Source: Paenibacillus tengchongensis (GTDB taxonomy: Bacteria > Bacillota > Bacilli > Paenibacillales > Paenibacillaceae). Taken from it: 64,000 bases of DNA. Position 1 is the stretch's first letter. Each line of letters opens with the position of its first letter. Positions 44,285 through 53,075 of this stretch are shown one piece after another. The stretch covers positions 62,001-126,000 of the forward strand of contig NZ_WACP01000007.1 in the NCBI RefSeq assembly GCF_008973665.1. The letters are read 5' to 3'. Both the position numbers and the translations under genes were made by a program. The notes under the pieces are model-generated. The model worked only from the letters and a program-made list of their open reading frames with translations, was not told the origin of the DNA and did not search any database.

Positions 44285-44934
44285 AGAATTCTTCTAAGAC
44301 AATGGATGCAGTTAACATGTTTTTTGAAAAACTTGCTAAGAACAATATGATTCCTGAGACTGCTCCTCTAGAAGAGCAGGTTGTGTATTTAGACCCTGAC
44401 GATGACTTCGACTTTCATGCTTACCGAATTCTTCTATTAATTAGAATTTGTGGAATTATCAAGGAGCCATTTTTCGCCAATCATACAATTTACGGACGTA
44501 GAAAATTTTCTTTTTTTGATTTTTTAATTCGTTACCCTTTTTATTTGCAAAAGGTAATTGAGAAGAGCGAGAAACATCATTTGTTCAATATTTTGGATAT
44601 TCGGTCATACGAAACTGAAGAAGCCTTTTCTCCAATGATAAAATATATTCGCGGACCTTGGGACCCTCGCTATGAGTCTATTTTTAATTATATGATCTGC
44701 AAAAATTTAATCGAAGTTAAGTTTTCGAATTATTCCACAAGTCAAAAAGCTTTTTGTATAAGTTTAACTAGCTTGGGGCTAGAAATATCAGAACAAATTC
44801 GTGATATAGAAAAAGAGTGGTCAACTAGAATGGAGATAATAGGTAATATTTTCTCGGATAATACAACAGACAATTTTATTGAGAAATATGTAATTAAAAA
44901 TTTTCCTGAGTTGATCTTGGGCAATTGGAGATGA
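44281..44934 (+). CDS. ABC-3C middle component
   Basis: A 217-residue protein. Segments typical of this adaptor family are visible: FHAYRILLLIRICG, then RRKFSFFDFLIRYPFYLQKV, and IKYIRGPWDPRYESIFNYM, followed by a winged-helix-like end. Known members couple an SMC-like ATPase to a toxic effector. It overlaps the effector gene by four bases and is followed after four bases by the ATPase gene, so the three are translationally linked. Confidence 0.78.
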   Translation: MKNSSKTMDAVNMFFEKLAKNNMIPETAPLEEQVVYLDPDDDFDFHAYRILLLIRICGIIKEPFFANHTIYGRRKFSFFDFLIRYPFYLQKVIEKSEKHHLFNILDIRSYETEEAFSPMIKYIRGPWDPRYESIFNYMICKNLIEVKFSNYSTSQKAFCISLTSLGLEISEQIRDIEKEWSTRMEIIGNIFSDNTTDNFIEKYVIKNFPELILGNWR

Positions 44935-44938
44935 ATCA

Positions 44939-47017
44939 ATGTTTATCGAAGCCGTATTAATCAGGATAGTAACAAAAAATGGGCAGAAATATGGAAGATT
45001 TATTCCTTTTCTTTTCAATGGTGAAATTCACGAGTTCAATATGATTTATGCGGAAAATACGTTAGGCAAATCAACCCTTATTGAAAGCATAATTTATGGC
45101 TTGAATGGTGAGGACATTTACGGACAGCAAAAAGGGGGAATCATTAACTATAAAGACATTTTAAGACTGTATATAACTAAAGAACCTATAATAAATGCTG
45201 AAGTTTTTTTGCAGCTTAAATCACAAGAACTACGAATTGTGATTATGCGAGATGCTCTTAATTGGAGCCAGCCTGTGGTTGTTTTTGAAGATATACATCT
45301 TGAAGAAGAAGATGAGCCAGATTCCTTATTTCAGAGAGCATCAAAGCATCATTTCTTTAAAATTAGAAAAGATAAGGGGATTAACGGTAACAAGACTTAT
45401 CAGGATTTTTTGTTTGATTTTATGAACATTTCTACTCTAACAGCTCCGACCGATGAAGTTGATTTCAACGATGAAGAACAGGCTACAAAAGATGAACGAT
45501 TGATGTTTTATATACAAAATCTCATGCCCCTTTTTGCGGTGCAACAAGGAGCATGGCATGATATTCAAGCGATTAACCCAAGATATGGGATTCCCGAGAT
45601 TAAAAAGACCGCTTTTGAGATGATTTTGAAGCTTTCTGGCACAGAAGCTGTTTATTTAAGGAGCGAAATAGAAAAATTTAATGATTTGTTAAAAAGTAAA
45701 AAGTCTATTTTAGAAGAAGTGGAACAAGTTTTAGGCTTATTGTCGGTCAAATCGATTCAATCGGTTGAGCAAGAGATAAAGCGAACAAATGAGTTGATTG
45801 ATAGTTATCGAAATAAGCTTATTGAAATGGAGCACAGTAATAATGACTCCAAGAATGTGATTGCAGAAATCCGAGAAAAATTTAGAAAATCATCGCAAGT
45901 TTATAAACGATACCAAGAACTGATAAATACACTTGATTCTGAAATAGATGAGTATACTTATTACATAAATAAGATTGTTTCTGACATCGAGAAATATGAC
46001 AAGTTAAAAACAGCAAAAAAGTTAATTGGAACATTACCGATAGAAATGTGTCCACATTGTATGGCAAATATTAAAATAGACACCGATCAAGAACTATTAC
46101 AGGATAATTGTGGACTGTGCGGAAGCCCCTTGCAAAAAATTGGTATATCGGAAAATGAGCAATACATGAATTATTTAAAGGACGAGCTAAAGGATTTTGA
46201 AGGTTTACGGAAAAAGAAGCAACAGGAGAGAAAGAATGCGCAAGGGCGTCTTGTAGTAGCCGAACTGGAACAAGCTGAATTAAAGTCAACATTGGAAACC
46301 TATGAAGAACAGCTTACACCCAAAAACCTACAACAGTACAGTTACTATTCCCGAGAAACAGGCAGGTTGGTAAATCAGATCAAACAATTTGAGAAGGATA
46401 AAGAAATCATTAATCGTTATGACGCTTTACTTGATGAAATAAAAAGTCTTAACGAACAAGTGAAAGGCAAAAGAAAAGCGCTCAAAGCATTAGAGTCGAA
46501 TACTGATCAAGACGAAAACAAACTTATAAAATTTGAAGAGTATTTTAAAGCTAACTTAAAGGCGCTTGATTTTTTAAAGAAAGGTCTTGATGAAAACAAA
46601 ATTGACGATGAAAAAAACATTAAGAACAAGGCTAAGATAGATATACAAACAATCTATGATAATATACAAATCGATAGGGATAATTATTTGCCAAAAACCG
46701 AAGGGAAAAACTTATATTACTTAACTTCTAGCAGTGGTTTGATTCGCATAATCTTGTCCTACTACGTTGCTTTACTGATGACTGCACTTGAATTTAAGGA
46801 GGATGTTAATCATCCATTTTTACTCATCATGGACGAACCCCGACAACAAAACTTAGATATGCATAGTTTTAATGAGTTCATGGAGCTTTTAAAAGGTTTG
46901 AAAAAAAATCACCCAAAAGGATTTCAAGTAATTATTGCTTCATCTGAAAGAGGTAACTGTGAAGAAAAAGACATTAGCTTAAACTTGGGCAAAGAATATT
47001 TAATAAAAGAAATGTAA
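44939..47017 (+). CDS. ABC-3C SMC/Rad50-like ATPase
   Basis: A 692-residue ATPase. Walker A is atypical, AENTLGKST (about residue 38), where Ala-Glu replaces the usual Gly-x. Two long coiled coils flank a zinc-hook-like region with CPHC (about 371) and CGLC (about 392). The C-terminal lobe has LTSSSGLIRIILSYY as signature segment and FLLIMDEPRQQNLD as Walker B, then IIASSERG. This is the Rad50/RecF-like ATPase of three-component ABC conflict systems, thought to sense invading DNA and release the effector. Its ribosome site GGAG overlaps the end of the preceding gene. Confidence 0.83.
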   Translation: MFIEAVLIRIVTKNGQKYGRFIPFLFNGEIHEFNMIYAENTLGKSTLIESIIYGLNGEDIYGQQKGGIINYKDILRLYITKEPIINAEVFLQLKSQELRIVIMRDALNWSQPVVVFEDIHLEEEDEPDSLFQRASKHHFFKIRKDKGINGNKTYQDFLFDFMNISTLTAPTDEVDFNDEEQATKDERLMFYIQNLMPLFAVQQGAWHDIQAINPRYGIPEIKKTAFEMILKLSGTEAVYLRSEIEKFNDLLKSKKSILEEVEQVLGLLSVKSIQSVEQEIKRTNELIDSYRNKLIEMEHSNNDSKNVIAEIREKFRKSSQVYKRYQELINTLDSEIDEYTYYINKIVSDIEKYDKLKTAKKLIGTLPIEMCPHCMANIKIDTDQELLQDNCGLCGSPLQKIGISENEQYMNYLKDELKDFEGLRKKKQQERKNAQGRLVVAELEQAELKSTLETYEEQLTPKNLQQYSYYSRETGRLVNQIKQFEKDKEIINRYDALLDEIKSLNEQVKGKRKALKALESNTDQDENKLIKFEEYFKANLKALDFLKKGLDENKIDDEKNIKNKAKIDIQTIYDNIQIDRDNYLPKTEGKNLYYLTSSSGLIRIILSYYVALLMTALEFKEDVNHPFLLIMDEPRQQNLDMHSFNEFMELLKGLKKNHPKGFQVIIASSERGNCEEKDISLNLGKEYLIKEM

Positions 47018-47024
47018 ATTAAAA

Positions 47025-47062
47025 ATGAAAGGCTCAATCCGCTGAGTCTTTCATTTTTTTTT
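47025..47062 (+). terminator. Rho-independent terminator of the ABC-3C operon
   Basis: GAAAGGCTCA / TGAGTCTTTC (one G-U pair) followed by a long T-run. Confidence 0.88.
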
Positions 47063-47164
47063 GTATTTTCCACGATCGGGTCGGTCAACACCTGCGTTAA
47101 ATCATGAATCCCGATCGGGGGAATCTGTGCTGAAATAAGTTGAAGCAGAAGTTAATGACAGGTC

Positions 47165-47911
47165 CTAAAAATCCATCTCAACTTGTTCAATCTTTATTTG
47201 TTTTATTTTTGTGTCTTCATTATTATTGGTTTTTTCAAAATCATTCTTATTTACTACACTCTGGTATAAGAAAATAAATATATTTTCATAAGTTTGTTTA
47301 CCTAGTCCACTTTGTTTAGCCAAATCCAAATTTCTTACCCGTGATACTGGTAGAAGTTCATTTAATACATTCATCTGTTTATCTGTTAACTTAACCTTTT
47401 TCTTCATGTCTTTTATGTCAATTCTATTTAATAAATCAATCATTAACTTTTCAGTACCTTCTGCTTCTTTTTTTTCATCTGTACAAATATATACATCAAT
47501 ATCTAAATTGCTTAGATAATATTCCATTAATTCTTTAACTTTTTTCCATTCTAAGCCACCGTTGTTTGTTCCTAGTTTAGGGAAAGCAATTGATTGAAAA
47601 TCTCTCCTCTGATAATTATTAACGAAATATCGCAATCCGCTCTCGATGAAGTCCATTTTGGAAGGGAATTTCCAATGGTTTTTTGTTGGGAAATTTAGAA
47701 TCCATTGGTTGTGAGAATATTCAAATAAGTACGGATGTCCAACAGTTACTTTCTTTTCCTTACAACGTAAAACATAATCCTCATACATCTCTGGATAGCG
47801 CATTTTAAATTCTTTCGCAATTCCAGCACCCATAACTCCATAGCAATTAATTGTATTTACAATTGTTTTTGCTGGAGAATTAAAGACTGTACCCTCGGAG
47901 TAATATAACAT
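47165..47911 (-). CDS. darG: DarG-like macrodomain antitoxin
   Basis: A 248-residue protein with a macro domain over residues 1-150: IVNTINCYGVMGAGIAKEF is the ADP-ribose-binding loop, followed by FPTKNHWKFPSKMDFIESGL and FPKLGTNNGGLEW. DarG removes ADP-ribose from thymidine in DNA and so reverses DarT. The C-terminal ~90 residues (LTDKQMNVLNELLPVSRV, LGKQTYENIFIFLYQSVV) correspond to the part of DarG that binds and inhibits DarT. It starts two bases after the darT stop, as expected for a toxin-antitoxin operon. Confident by both motif and context. Confidence 0.9.
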   Translation of the reverse strand: MLYYSEGTVFNSPAKTIVNTINCYGVMGAGIAKEFKMRYPEMYEDYVLRCKEKKVTVGHPYLFEYSHNQWILNFPTKNHWKFPSKMDFIESGLRYFVNNYQRRDFQSIAFPKLGTNNGGLEWKKVKELMEYYLSNLDIDVYICTDEKKEAEGTEKLMIDLLNRIDIKDMKKKVKLTDKQMNVLNELLPVSRVRNLDLAKQSGLGKQTYENIFIFLYQSVVNKNDFEKTNNNEDTKIKQIKIEQVEMDF

Positions 47912-47913
47912 GT

Positions 47914-48867
47914 TTACCTCATCCTTATATTTTCTTCTATGCTAATAATACCATAAAAATAAAAGCGAAAAATCAAAGGAACCAACGGTATATTAGGAAT
48001 AATAACAATAAAATCAGTATGGGGTCCTAGTTCAAAATCAATACCGTTAGAAATTAGGATATTGTTATTCTCATCAAGCAATTCATATTTCGTACGATCA
48101 TCATTAGATAGGGGGAGGTTAAACTTAATGTTTAAATGAAGCTCAAACCCTTGTCCACGTGATACCATTTCAATCGAGTAATCCTGTAAGAAGTTTTCTC
48201 TATTGTTATACATTTGTGCGTTTAAAACGAATCTCGGATCATTACCCAAAAGTAAACGAGCCCTTTTTAGATCAGCTGGCGTACGGAAAATTATTTGATT
48301 GACGTATGTTAAAGGAATAGGACTTATGGAAAGAAGCTCAGCATGTCTTTTTCTTTTCTTTTCCCATTTATCAGGTCCTTCATCCAAGGGGAGAGGGCTT
48401 CTATTTAATACTTCTGCCCAATCAATTCTACTAAAAAATGAGTAATCATTTCCAAAATGCGTATACTGCGATGCTGCGTTTCCATCAGTAAACCATGTAT
48501 TAGGCAATATAAGAAGCTCAGTAGAAAAAACTAAATATACAGGTATGGGGATATGTGGATTTGTATGATTTTTTTTAATGCCTTCGTTTACATATAAAGT
48601 CATCGTTTTTTCTTTGTAGTAAAACCGAACACAATCCTGAACAACGAAGTTCGTATGGCCAATCACTTCACTGTTAGCTCCATCGTGGAAATTTATGTTA
48701 TTTTGAATGCAATGATTTCTACTATTCAGAGTTTGATTAGGATTCAAAGTAACACTAAATAGGTTTAAGAAATTTGAAAAATCAGTAAAGTGGTATAACC
48801 CATAAAAATTAAAATTTGTTTGAAGAGTTTCAACATATTGTTGTATAAGAAAAGAGTCTGCTTTCAA
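47914..48867 (-). CDS. darT: DarT-like DNA thymidine ADP-ribosyltransferase toxin
   Basis: A 317-residue protein of the DarT (DUF4433) type, which transfers ADP-ribose from NAD to thymidine in single-stranded DNA and can block phage replication. Family marks are GLYHFTDFSNFLNLF, VVQDCVRFYYKEKTMTLY, TDGNAASQYTHF and the catalytic glutamate in KRKRHAELLSISPIPL. The C-terminal ~85 residues go beyond the usual ~210-230-residue enzyme and look like an extra beta-rich domain. TTG start with GGAG ten bases upstream. Lies directly before the macrodomain antitoxin gene. Confidence 0.85.
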   Translation of the reverse strand: MKADSFLIQQYVETLQTNFNFYGLYHFTDFSNFLNLFSVTLNPNQTLNSRNHCIQNNINFHDGANSEVIGHTNFVVQDCVRFYYKEKTMTLYVNEGIKKNHTNPHIPIPVYLVFSTELLILPNTWFTDGNAASQYTHFGNDYSFFSRIDWAEVLNRSPLPLDEGPDKWEKKRKRHAELLSISPIPLTYVNQIIFRTPADLKRARLLLGNDPRFVLNAQMYNNRENFLQDYSIEMVSRGQGFELHLNIKFNLPLSNDDRTKYELLDENNNILISNGIDFELGPHTDFIVIIPNIPLVPLIFRFYFYGIISIEENIRMR

Positions 48868-49020
48868 TGGTATTCATCTCCATTATAGTAAATAAGATCT
48901 GCGACCATTATACTACAATACAGCTATTAATCGGGGTAAAATTATCCAATAATAGAAAGCGTTTAAAATATGTTATCCATAACAGTCAGCTTGGGAATTT
49001 TATGTACTATCTTTAAACTA

Positions 49021-50493
49021 TCAAGCTAAACGTAAGTTTATTTCCAACTCTATATCCAACTCCCCCTCCCCCAAAACCGTGACCTTCGAAACCAGAGTCC
49101 GTAACAGCACCTTTCCCTCCTCAACAGGCAGCACACTTATCGCATCCAGAACCGTCTTTATTTTGCTCTCAAGCATTTCCTTCAGCTCTTCCACCTGTAT
49201 TTTCTCTCCCTGTTCATTTAAGTTCTGATTCTCCTGAATAATCCTTTCCATCCGCTGCTTCTCCTCGTTAAGATCCTGCAACTCAATCAGTCCAGCAGTA
49301 TAGGCTTCGACCTTCCGCTTATAGCGATTTTTTGCAGCCGTGATTTGCTGATCTCCACGGTTGCTCTGGCTACTGCGGGCTTTCTCCACGAGATGAGGGA
49401 CCAGTTCAAGGCTAAGTGATTCAGACAAACCTGCTAACCCCTGCAAAAACCAGGACTCCACTTCGTCGGCTTTATACTGCTTACTCGTGCATGTTCCTTT
49501 GTTCTTGTTCGCAGAACATCGGTAGACGCGATAACGTCTGTCTCGTGACCCTGACCAGCCAATGCTCATCCCCGACCCGCAGTTTCCACATTTCAGTATG
49601 CCGCCGAGAAGATGGGGGCTGGTCTGGGCACGGGGGGCAATGCTCGGTCTGTTCATTTTGGTCTGCACTCTTTCCCAAGTGTTCTTGTCGATTATGGCGG
49701 GTAGGCAATCGTCAATGACAATCCAATCCTTATCATCCTTTATGGTTCTTTTCTTCTTGCTTGAATCCACGCGGTTCCATACAAAGGTGCCTTTATATAC
49801 AGGGTTGGTAAGCAGCAGTTTTACGGAACGAATTGACCATTCTTTGTTGTGTCTGGAAGGTATACCTTCTTCGTTCAGTTGTCTGGCAATTGCGAAGAAT
49901 CCCATTCCCTGATTGAGGTATAGATCATACATCTGTCGTACAGTCTTTGCCTCGGGCTCATGGATGGTAAGTACTTTATCTTCCAAGCGATATCCGTAGG
50001 GACTCTGGGTCAGCCATTTGCCTTGGTTGGCAGCATGGAACATATTATCCAGTACACGCTCTCGAATGCGTTCACGTTCAAATTCCGCGACAGCACCAAG
50101 CACTTGAAGAGTCAAACGGCCTGATGGCGTGTTTGTATCAAAGGACTCACTGATTGAGATGAACGCTACTTGATGCTGCTGGAACATATCGATCAACGTA
50201 AGCAAATCGAGCAGTCGACGGCTCATCCGATCCAGTTTGGTGACCATGACTTTTGAGATTTCGCCATTCTCTATGTATGTCATCAACCGCTTGAGCTGAG
50301 GGCGGTCTGTGCTTTTTGCGGAGTAGCCATCGTCAATAAACAATAGGACTTCGTCTGTCCAGCCCATGGCCTTACAATAGGCCTTCAGACGCTCCTGCTG
50401 CTCATCCAAGGAGACACCCTCGCGGGCCTGCTCATCGGTTGATACGCGGCAATAAATTGCTACAAAACGGCTTGGGGTATTCTCAACATTCAT
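49021..50493 (-). CDS. Large serine recombinase (site-specific integrase) 1
   Basis: A 490-residue recombinase. The resolvase domain has the catalytic serine in AIYCRVSTDEQAREG and the VTKLDRMSRRLLDL, EFERERIRERV segments. A recombinase domain (GKWLTQSPYGYRL ... NPVYKGTFVWNR) follows, then a zinc ribbon (CGNCGSGM, CSANKNKGTC) and coiled-coil end. Size and layout resemble SpoIVCA of skin and SprA of SPbeta. AGGAGG precedes the ATG at 50493. Its GC content is higher than that of its neighbours. On the minus strand CATAGAATA lies 28 bases before the start, a mother-cell-type -10 (CATANNNTA) without a clear -35. It is the best candidate for moving the island. Confidence 0.93.
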   Translation of the reverse strand: MNVENTPSRFVAIYCRVSTDEQAREGVSLDEQQERLKAYCKAMGWTDEVLLFIDDGYSAKSTDRPQLKRLMTYIENGEISKVMVTKLDRMSRRLLDLLTLIDMFQQHQVAFISISESFDTNTPSGRLTLQVLGAVAEFERERIRERVLDNMFHAANQGKWLTQSPYGYRLEDKVLTIHEPEAKTVRQMYDLYLNQGMGFFAIARQLNEEGIPSRHNKEWSIRSVKLLLTNPVYKGTFVWNRVDSSKKKRTIKDDKDWIVIDDCLPAIIDKNTWERVQTKMNRPSIAPRAQTSPHLLGGILKCGNCGSGMSIGWSGSRDRRYRVYRCSANKNKGTCTSKQYKADEVESWFLQGLAGLSESLSLELVPHLVEKARSSQSNRGDQQITAAKNRYKRKVEAYTAGLIELQDLNEEKQRMERIIQENQNLNEQGEKIQVEELKEMLESKIKTVLDAISVLPVEEGKVLLRTLVSKVTVLGEGELDIELEINLRLA

Positions 50494-50607
50494 TGGCGTC
50501 CTCCTGATGGGCTGGTCCTTTATTCTATGCACTAAAAATTTGATTTACGATTACAGGGTTGTCCTCACCGATCCCCCACATAGGTTGTATTAAAGGGGGG
50601 AGACACG

Positions 50608-50850
50608 ATGGACCTTAAGATACGTTTTACTGTCAACACTCCTTCGCAGCAGATTTGTTTTGGCAATCTTAAGGAAATCGATCATTCCGAAACGTTAGAG
50701 ATGTTAGCGGAACACTTCGCTTCTTGGGAGAAGACGCTAAAAGAAAGAGCAGCCGCACATCTTCTCACAGGGACCCTAGGTTCGGAACAAGCTAGCGGGT
50801 ATCAAATTAGCTTTGTTCATAAAGAAGAGAGTCTTCCCGAGGTGGGATAG
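50608..50850 (+). CDS. Small protein divergent from recombinase 1
   Basis: An 80-residue soluble protein of unknown family, beginning DLKIRFTVNTPSQQICFGN, with a helical middle. GGGGGGAG is ten bases before the ATG and a good terminator follows. Lying divergently beside a serine integrase gene, it could be a recombination directionality factor, which are small, fast-changing proteins. That is positional inference only. Confidence 0.6.
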   Translation: MDLKIRFTVNTPSQQICFGNLKEIDHSETLEMLAEHFASWEKTLKERAAAHLLTGTLGSEQASGYQISFVHKEESLPEVG

Positions 50851-50864
50851 ACTCTCCATTTTTT
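50827..50864 (+). terminator. Terminator, copy 1 of a duplicated hairpin
   Basis: AGAGTCT...AGACTCT enclosing TCCC/GGGA, then six T. The inner part (CTTCCCG...GGGATAG) recurs at 50917-50957. Confidence 0.8.
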
Positions 50865-50916
50865 GATGCGATGGGTCTGATACGTACTAAGCATATCAAG
50901 TAAGCTTTATACGCAA

Positions 50917-50957
50917 AGAGGAGAGCCTTCCCGTCAGGGAATAGGCTCTCCTCTTTT
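50917..50957. terminator. Terminator, copy 2 of a duplicated hairpin
   Basis: Perfect 10-bp stem GAGGAGAGCC / GGCTCTCCTC with TTTT, sharing its core with the hairpin 90 bases upstream. Also suited to end the minus-strand regulator gene at 51036. Confidence 0.75.
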
Positions 50958-51035
50958 GTTAGGTTTATTCATTTCGATAAACGGTCATTCACTCTAATGT
51001 ATACAACCCAATAAATGGGCGCATATTAATTTTAG

Positions 51036-51377
51036 CTAGCCTGAATGTTCGCTAAATACCACGATTCCCCTCTCAATGGTTTGAATCAGGTATTGAACGG
51101 CCTGAGGATTCTCTTGTTGTAGCTCGGCAAGCATGTCATGAATTCTCATGATGCGCAGCTGCAGTTCGTTATGATCCTTGTCCTGCAGCTCGTGACGAGG
51201 GACTAGCACCAATTCCTCTTGCAGTTTCTCTAAAACCGACAAATGAATCGTTTCTGTCTTGCCAGTTTCCAGATTACTCAGGTAGCCAGGGGATACGCCA
51301 AGCTGTTTGGCATAGGCATTCAGGCTAATATTTTTCTGTTGTCGGAATAAACGAACTTGTTGTCCCAGATGGCTCAT
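51036..51377 (-). CDS. XRE-family helix-turn-helix regulator
   Basis: A 113-residue protein. Residues 1-65 are a Cro/CI-type domain (VRLFRQQKNISLNAYAKQLG, VSPGYLSNLETGK); the rest is helical and acidic, probably for dimerisation. AGGAGATG precedes the start codon. It is divergent from the tandem recombinase operon, and the 44-base gap between it and the next start contains TTCA-TATTC-TGAA, a small inverted repeat that could be its operator. It probably represses the recombinase genes. Confidence 0.88.
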   Translation of the reverse strand: MSHLGQQVRLFRQQKNISLNAYAKQLGVSPGYLSNLETGKTETIHLSVLEKLQEELVLVPRHELQDKDHNELQLRIMRIHDMLAELQQENPQAVQYLIQTIERGIVVFSEHSG

Positions 51378-51421
51378 AGTTTCATCTCCTGATTCATATT
51401 CTGAAAGGACTGTATATCAAC

Positions 51422-51574
51422 ATGGAAGAAGTTAAGGGACTGAAAATTACCGACATCACATATGTCCATGATGCAGAAGCCATGCAGCGTTGGTTGGATC
51501 TATACGTATTGTTGTTTAAAGAAAGCCTGTTTAATGATGTGGAAAATCTGGAACAATCGAATCACAAGCATTAA
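51422..51574 (+). CDS. Small protein at the head of the tandem recombinase operon
   Basis: A 50-residue acidic protein (starts EEVKGLKITDITYVHDAEAM). AAAGGA stands before the ATG, and the stop is 20 bases before the first recombinase of the pair. No family was recognised. Its place suggests a helper for, or regulator of, the recombinases. Confidence 0.65.
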   Translation: MEEVKGLKITDITYVHDAEAMQRWLDLYVLLFKESLFNDVENLEQSNHKH

Positions 51575-51593
51575 GGAAAAGGAGTAGATTCTG

Positions 51594-53075
51594 TTGCCTA
51601 CTGCGCTTTACTGCCGTTCATCTATCGATTCCCAGGAGCATTCCATAGAAATGCAAAGAACAGTCGCTTATTTTGCAGCAGCTAATCGCGCAACCTTGAT
51701 TGATGAAGAACATGTTTACATCGATGAAGCTGTTTCTGCCCGTAAAACGAAAATCGATGAACGACCTGCTCTTACGAGCTTGGTTCGTCAGATACAGGCA
51801 GGTAAAATCTCTACCCTCTTTGTATATAAGCGCGATCGTTTGGCTCGAAATGTTCAGCAGCACCTTGAATTGTATGAGCTGTTAAAGAAGTATAAGGTGG
51901 AAGTTGTCTTTAGCGCTGGCAATGAACTTGCGATGACTTACACGCCTGCTGGAGAGTTTTTTGAATTAATCATTGCAGGTTTCAACGAGCGCGAAGCCAG
52001 CCAGATTGCCTTGCGGATAAAGGAAACGAAGCAAGCCATGTTTCTTCTTGGCAAAAATCACGGCAGTAAGATGCCATACGGATATTACAGTGATCAGAAT
52101 AAGGAAATACAGCGGGATGAAAACAAGCTTAAGGATGTTTTGTTTGTGTTTAACCAGCTGATGTCTACAGACTGCCGCACATTTAGCGACTTCTGTAGAT
52201 ATTTACAATCGGCTAGCACTGTACCAAAAGATTTGTTGAATTATCAGAGGTTAAAGAAAATAATCGAATCCAAAGAATACATGGGAATACGAACGGCGAA
52301 GTTTGATGGAGATGTAATTGAAATTGAAAAGAAATCTTTAGTGATCCTGTCCGAAGAAGAATGGAATCAGGCTCAGGACAAAATGAAAATGCTGATTCGT
52401 AAGAGAAAAACTGATGATGGGTCTGAGGATTCAGGGATTTTGGACGACCTTGTATATTGCGGAGCCTGTCATACTCCTGCGAAACGGAAGAAAGTCAAGA
52501 TAGCGAGCAGAGAAGAAAAAGTATACATTTGTCCCGTTCATTATCGACATAAAGCGATTGTCTCACGACTGGAAGAGATAGTTCTGGACAGGGTAGAGCA
52601 ATGGATTGAGCAACTGGCCTTAGCACAGGAAAGTGAATTATTTAAAGAAGTATTATCAAAGATTATTAACGAATCCCAAATCAAGCTTCTTCGATATGAG
52701 ACAAACCTGCCTATATTACGAAGCAAGATTGATGAAATAACCAACAAATGGCTTGAAAGTAAGGATGAAGATCTGGAAGGGGAGATGTTTCGATTATATG
52801 AGAGCCAGGCCCAATTGTTAAAGCAGATCACGGTGACGAACGACCTGATACAGGCGATTACCCAATACCCTGAACGAATCCGAAAATTATGGGAACAAGT
52901 GACTGGAGAAATCAAATTAAGTGGTATGAAACACTCTGATCAAAGAGAACTTCTAAGAGATGTGGTCAATCAAATCTCGATTCAATCCCCGCCAAATGTA
53001 AGCATAGAGCTAAAGAACCCATGGGTCGAATTTATGGATGGAGGAAACGGTCTTGCATTTAAAGTCAGTGATTAA
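51594..53075 (+). CDS. Large serine recombinase 2
   Basis: A 493-residue recombinase. The catalytic serine sits in ALYCRSSIDSQEHS; FVYKRDRLARNVQQHLE and FNEREASQIALRIKE follow, then a recombinase domain and two cysteine pairs (CGAC, CPVH) spaced like a weak zinc ribbon, and a long coiled coil. TTG start, AAAGGAG upstream. It overlaps the next recombinase gene. Two coupled large serine recombinases recall the ccrA/ccrB pair of SCC elements, although these proteins are not evidently Ccr. Confidence 0.9.
   Translation: MPTALYCRSSIDSQEHSIEMQRTVAYFAAANRATLIDEEHVYIDEAVSARKTKIDERPALTSLVRQIQAGKISTLFVYKRDRLARNVQQHLELYELLKKYKVEVVFSAGNELAMTYTPAGEFFELIIAGFNEREASQIALRIKETKQAMFLLGKNHGSKMPYGYYSDQNKEIQRDENKLKDVLFVFNQLMSTDCRTFSDFCRYLQSASTVPKDLLNYQRLKKIIESKEYMGIRTAKFDGDVIEIEKKSLVILSEEEWNQAQDKMKMLIRKRKTDDGSEDSGILDDLVYCGACHTPAKRKKVKIASREEKVYICPVHYRHKAIVSRLEEIVLDRVEQWIEQLALAQESELFKEVLSKIINESQIKLLRYETNLPILRSKIDEITNKWLESKDEDLEGEMFRLYESQAQLLKQITVTNDLIQAITQYPERIRKLWEQVTGEIKLSGMKHSDQRELLRDVVNQISIQSPPNVSIELKNPWVEFMDGGNGLAFKVSD

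Noticed and set aside
48971..48984. TGTTA-TCCA-TAACA inverted repeat between darT and recombinase 1
   Set aside because: It is short and AT-rich; no second copy or promoter context supports an operator.
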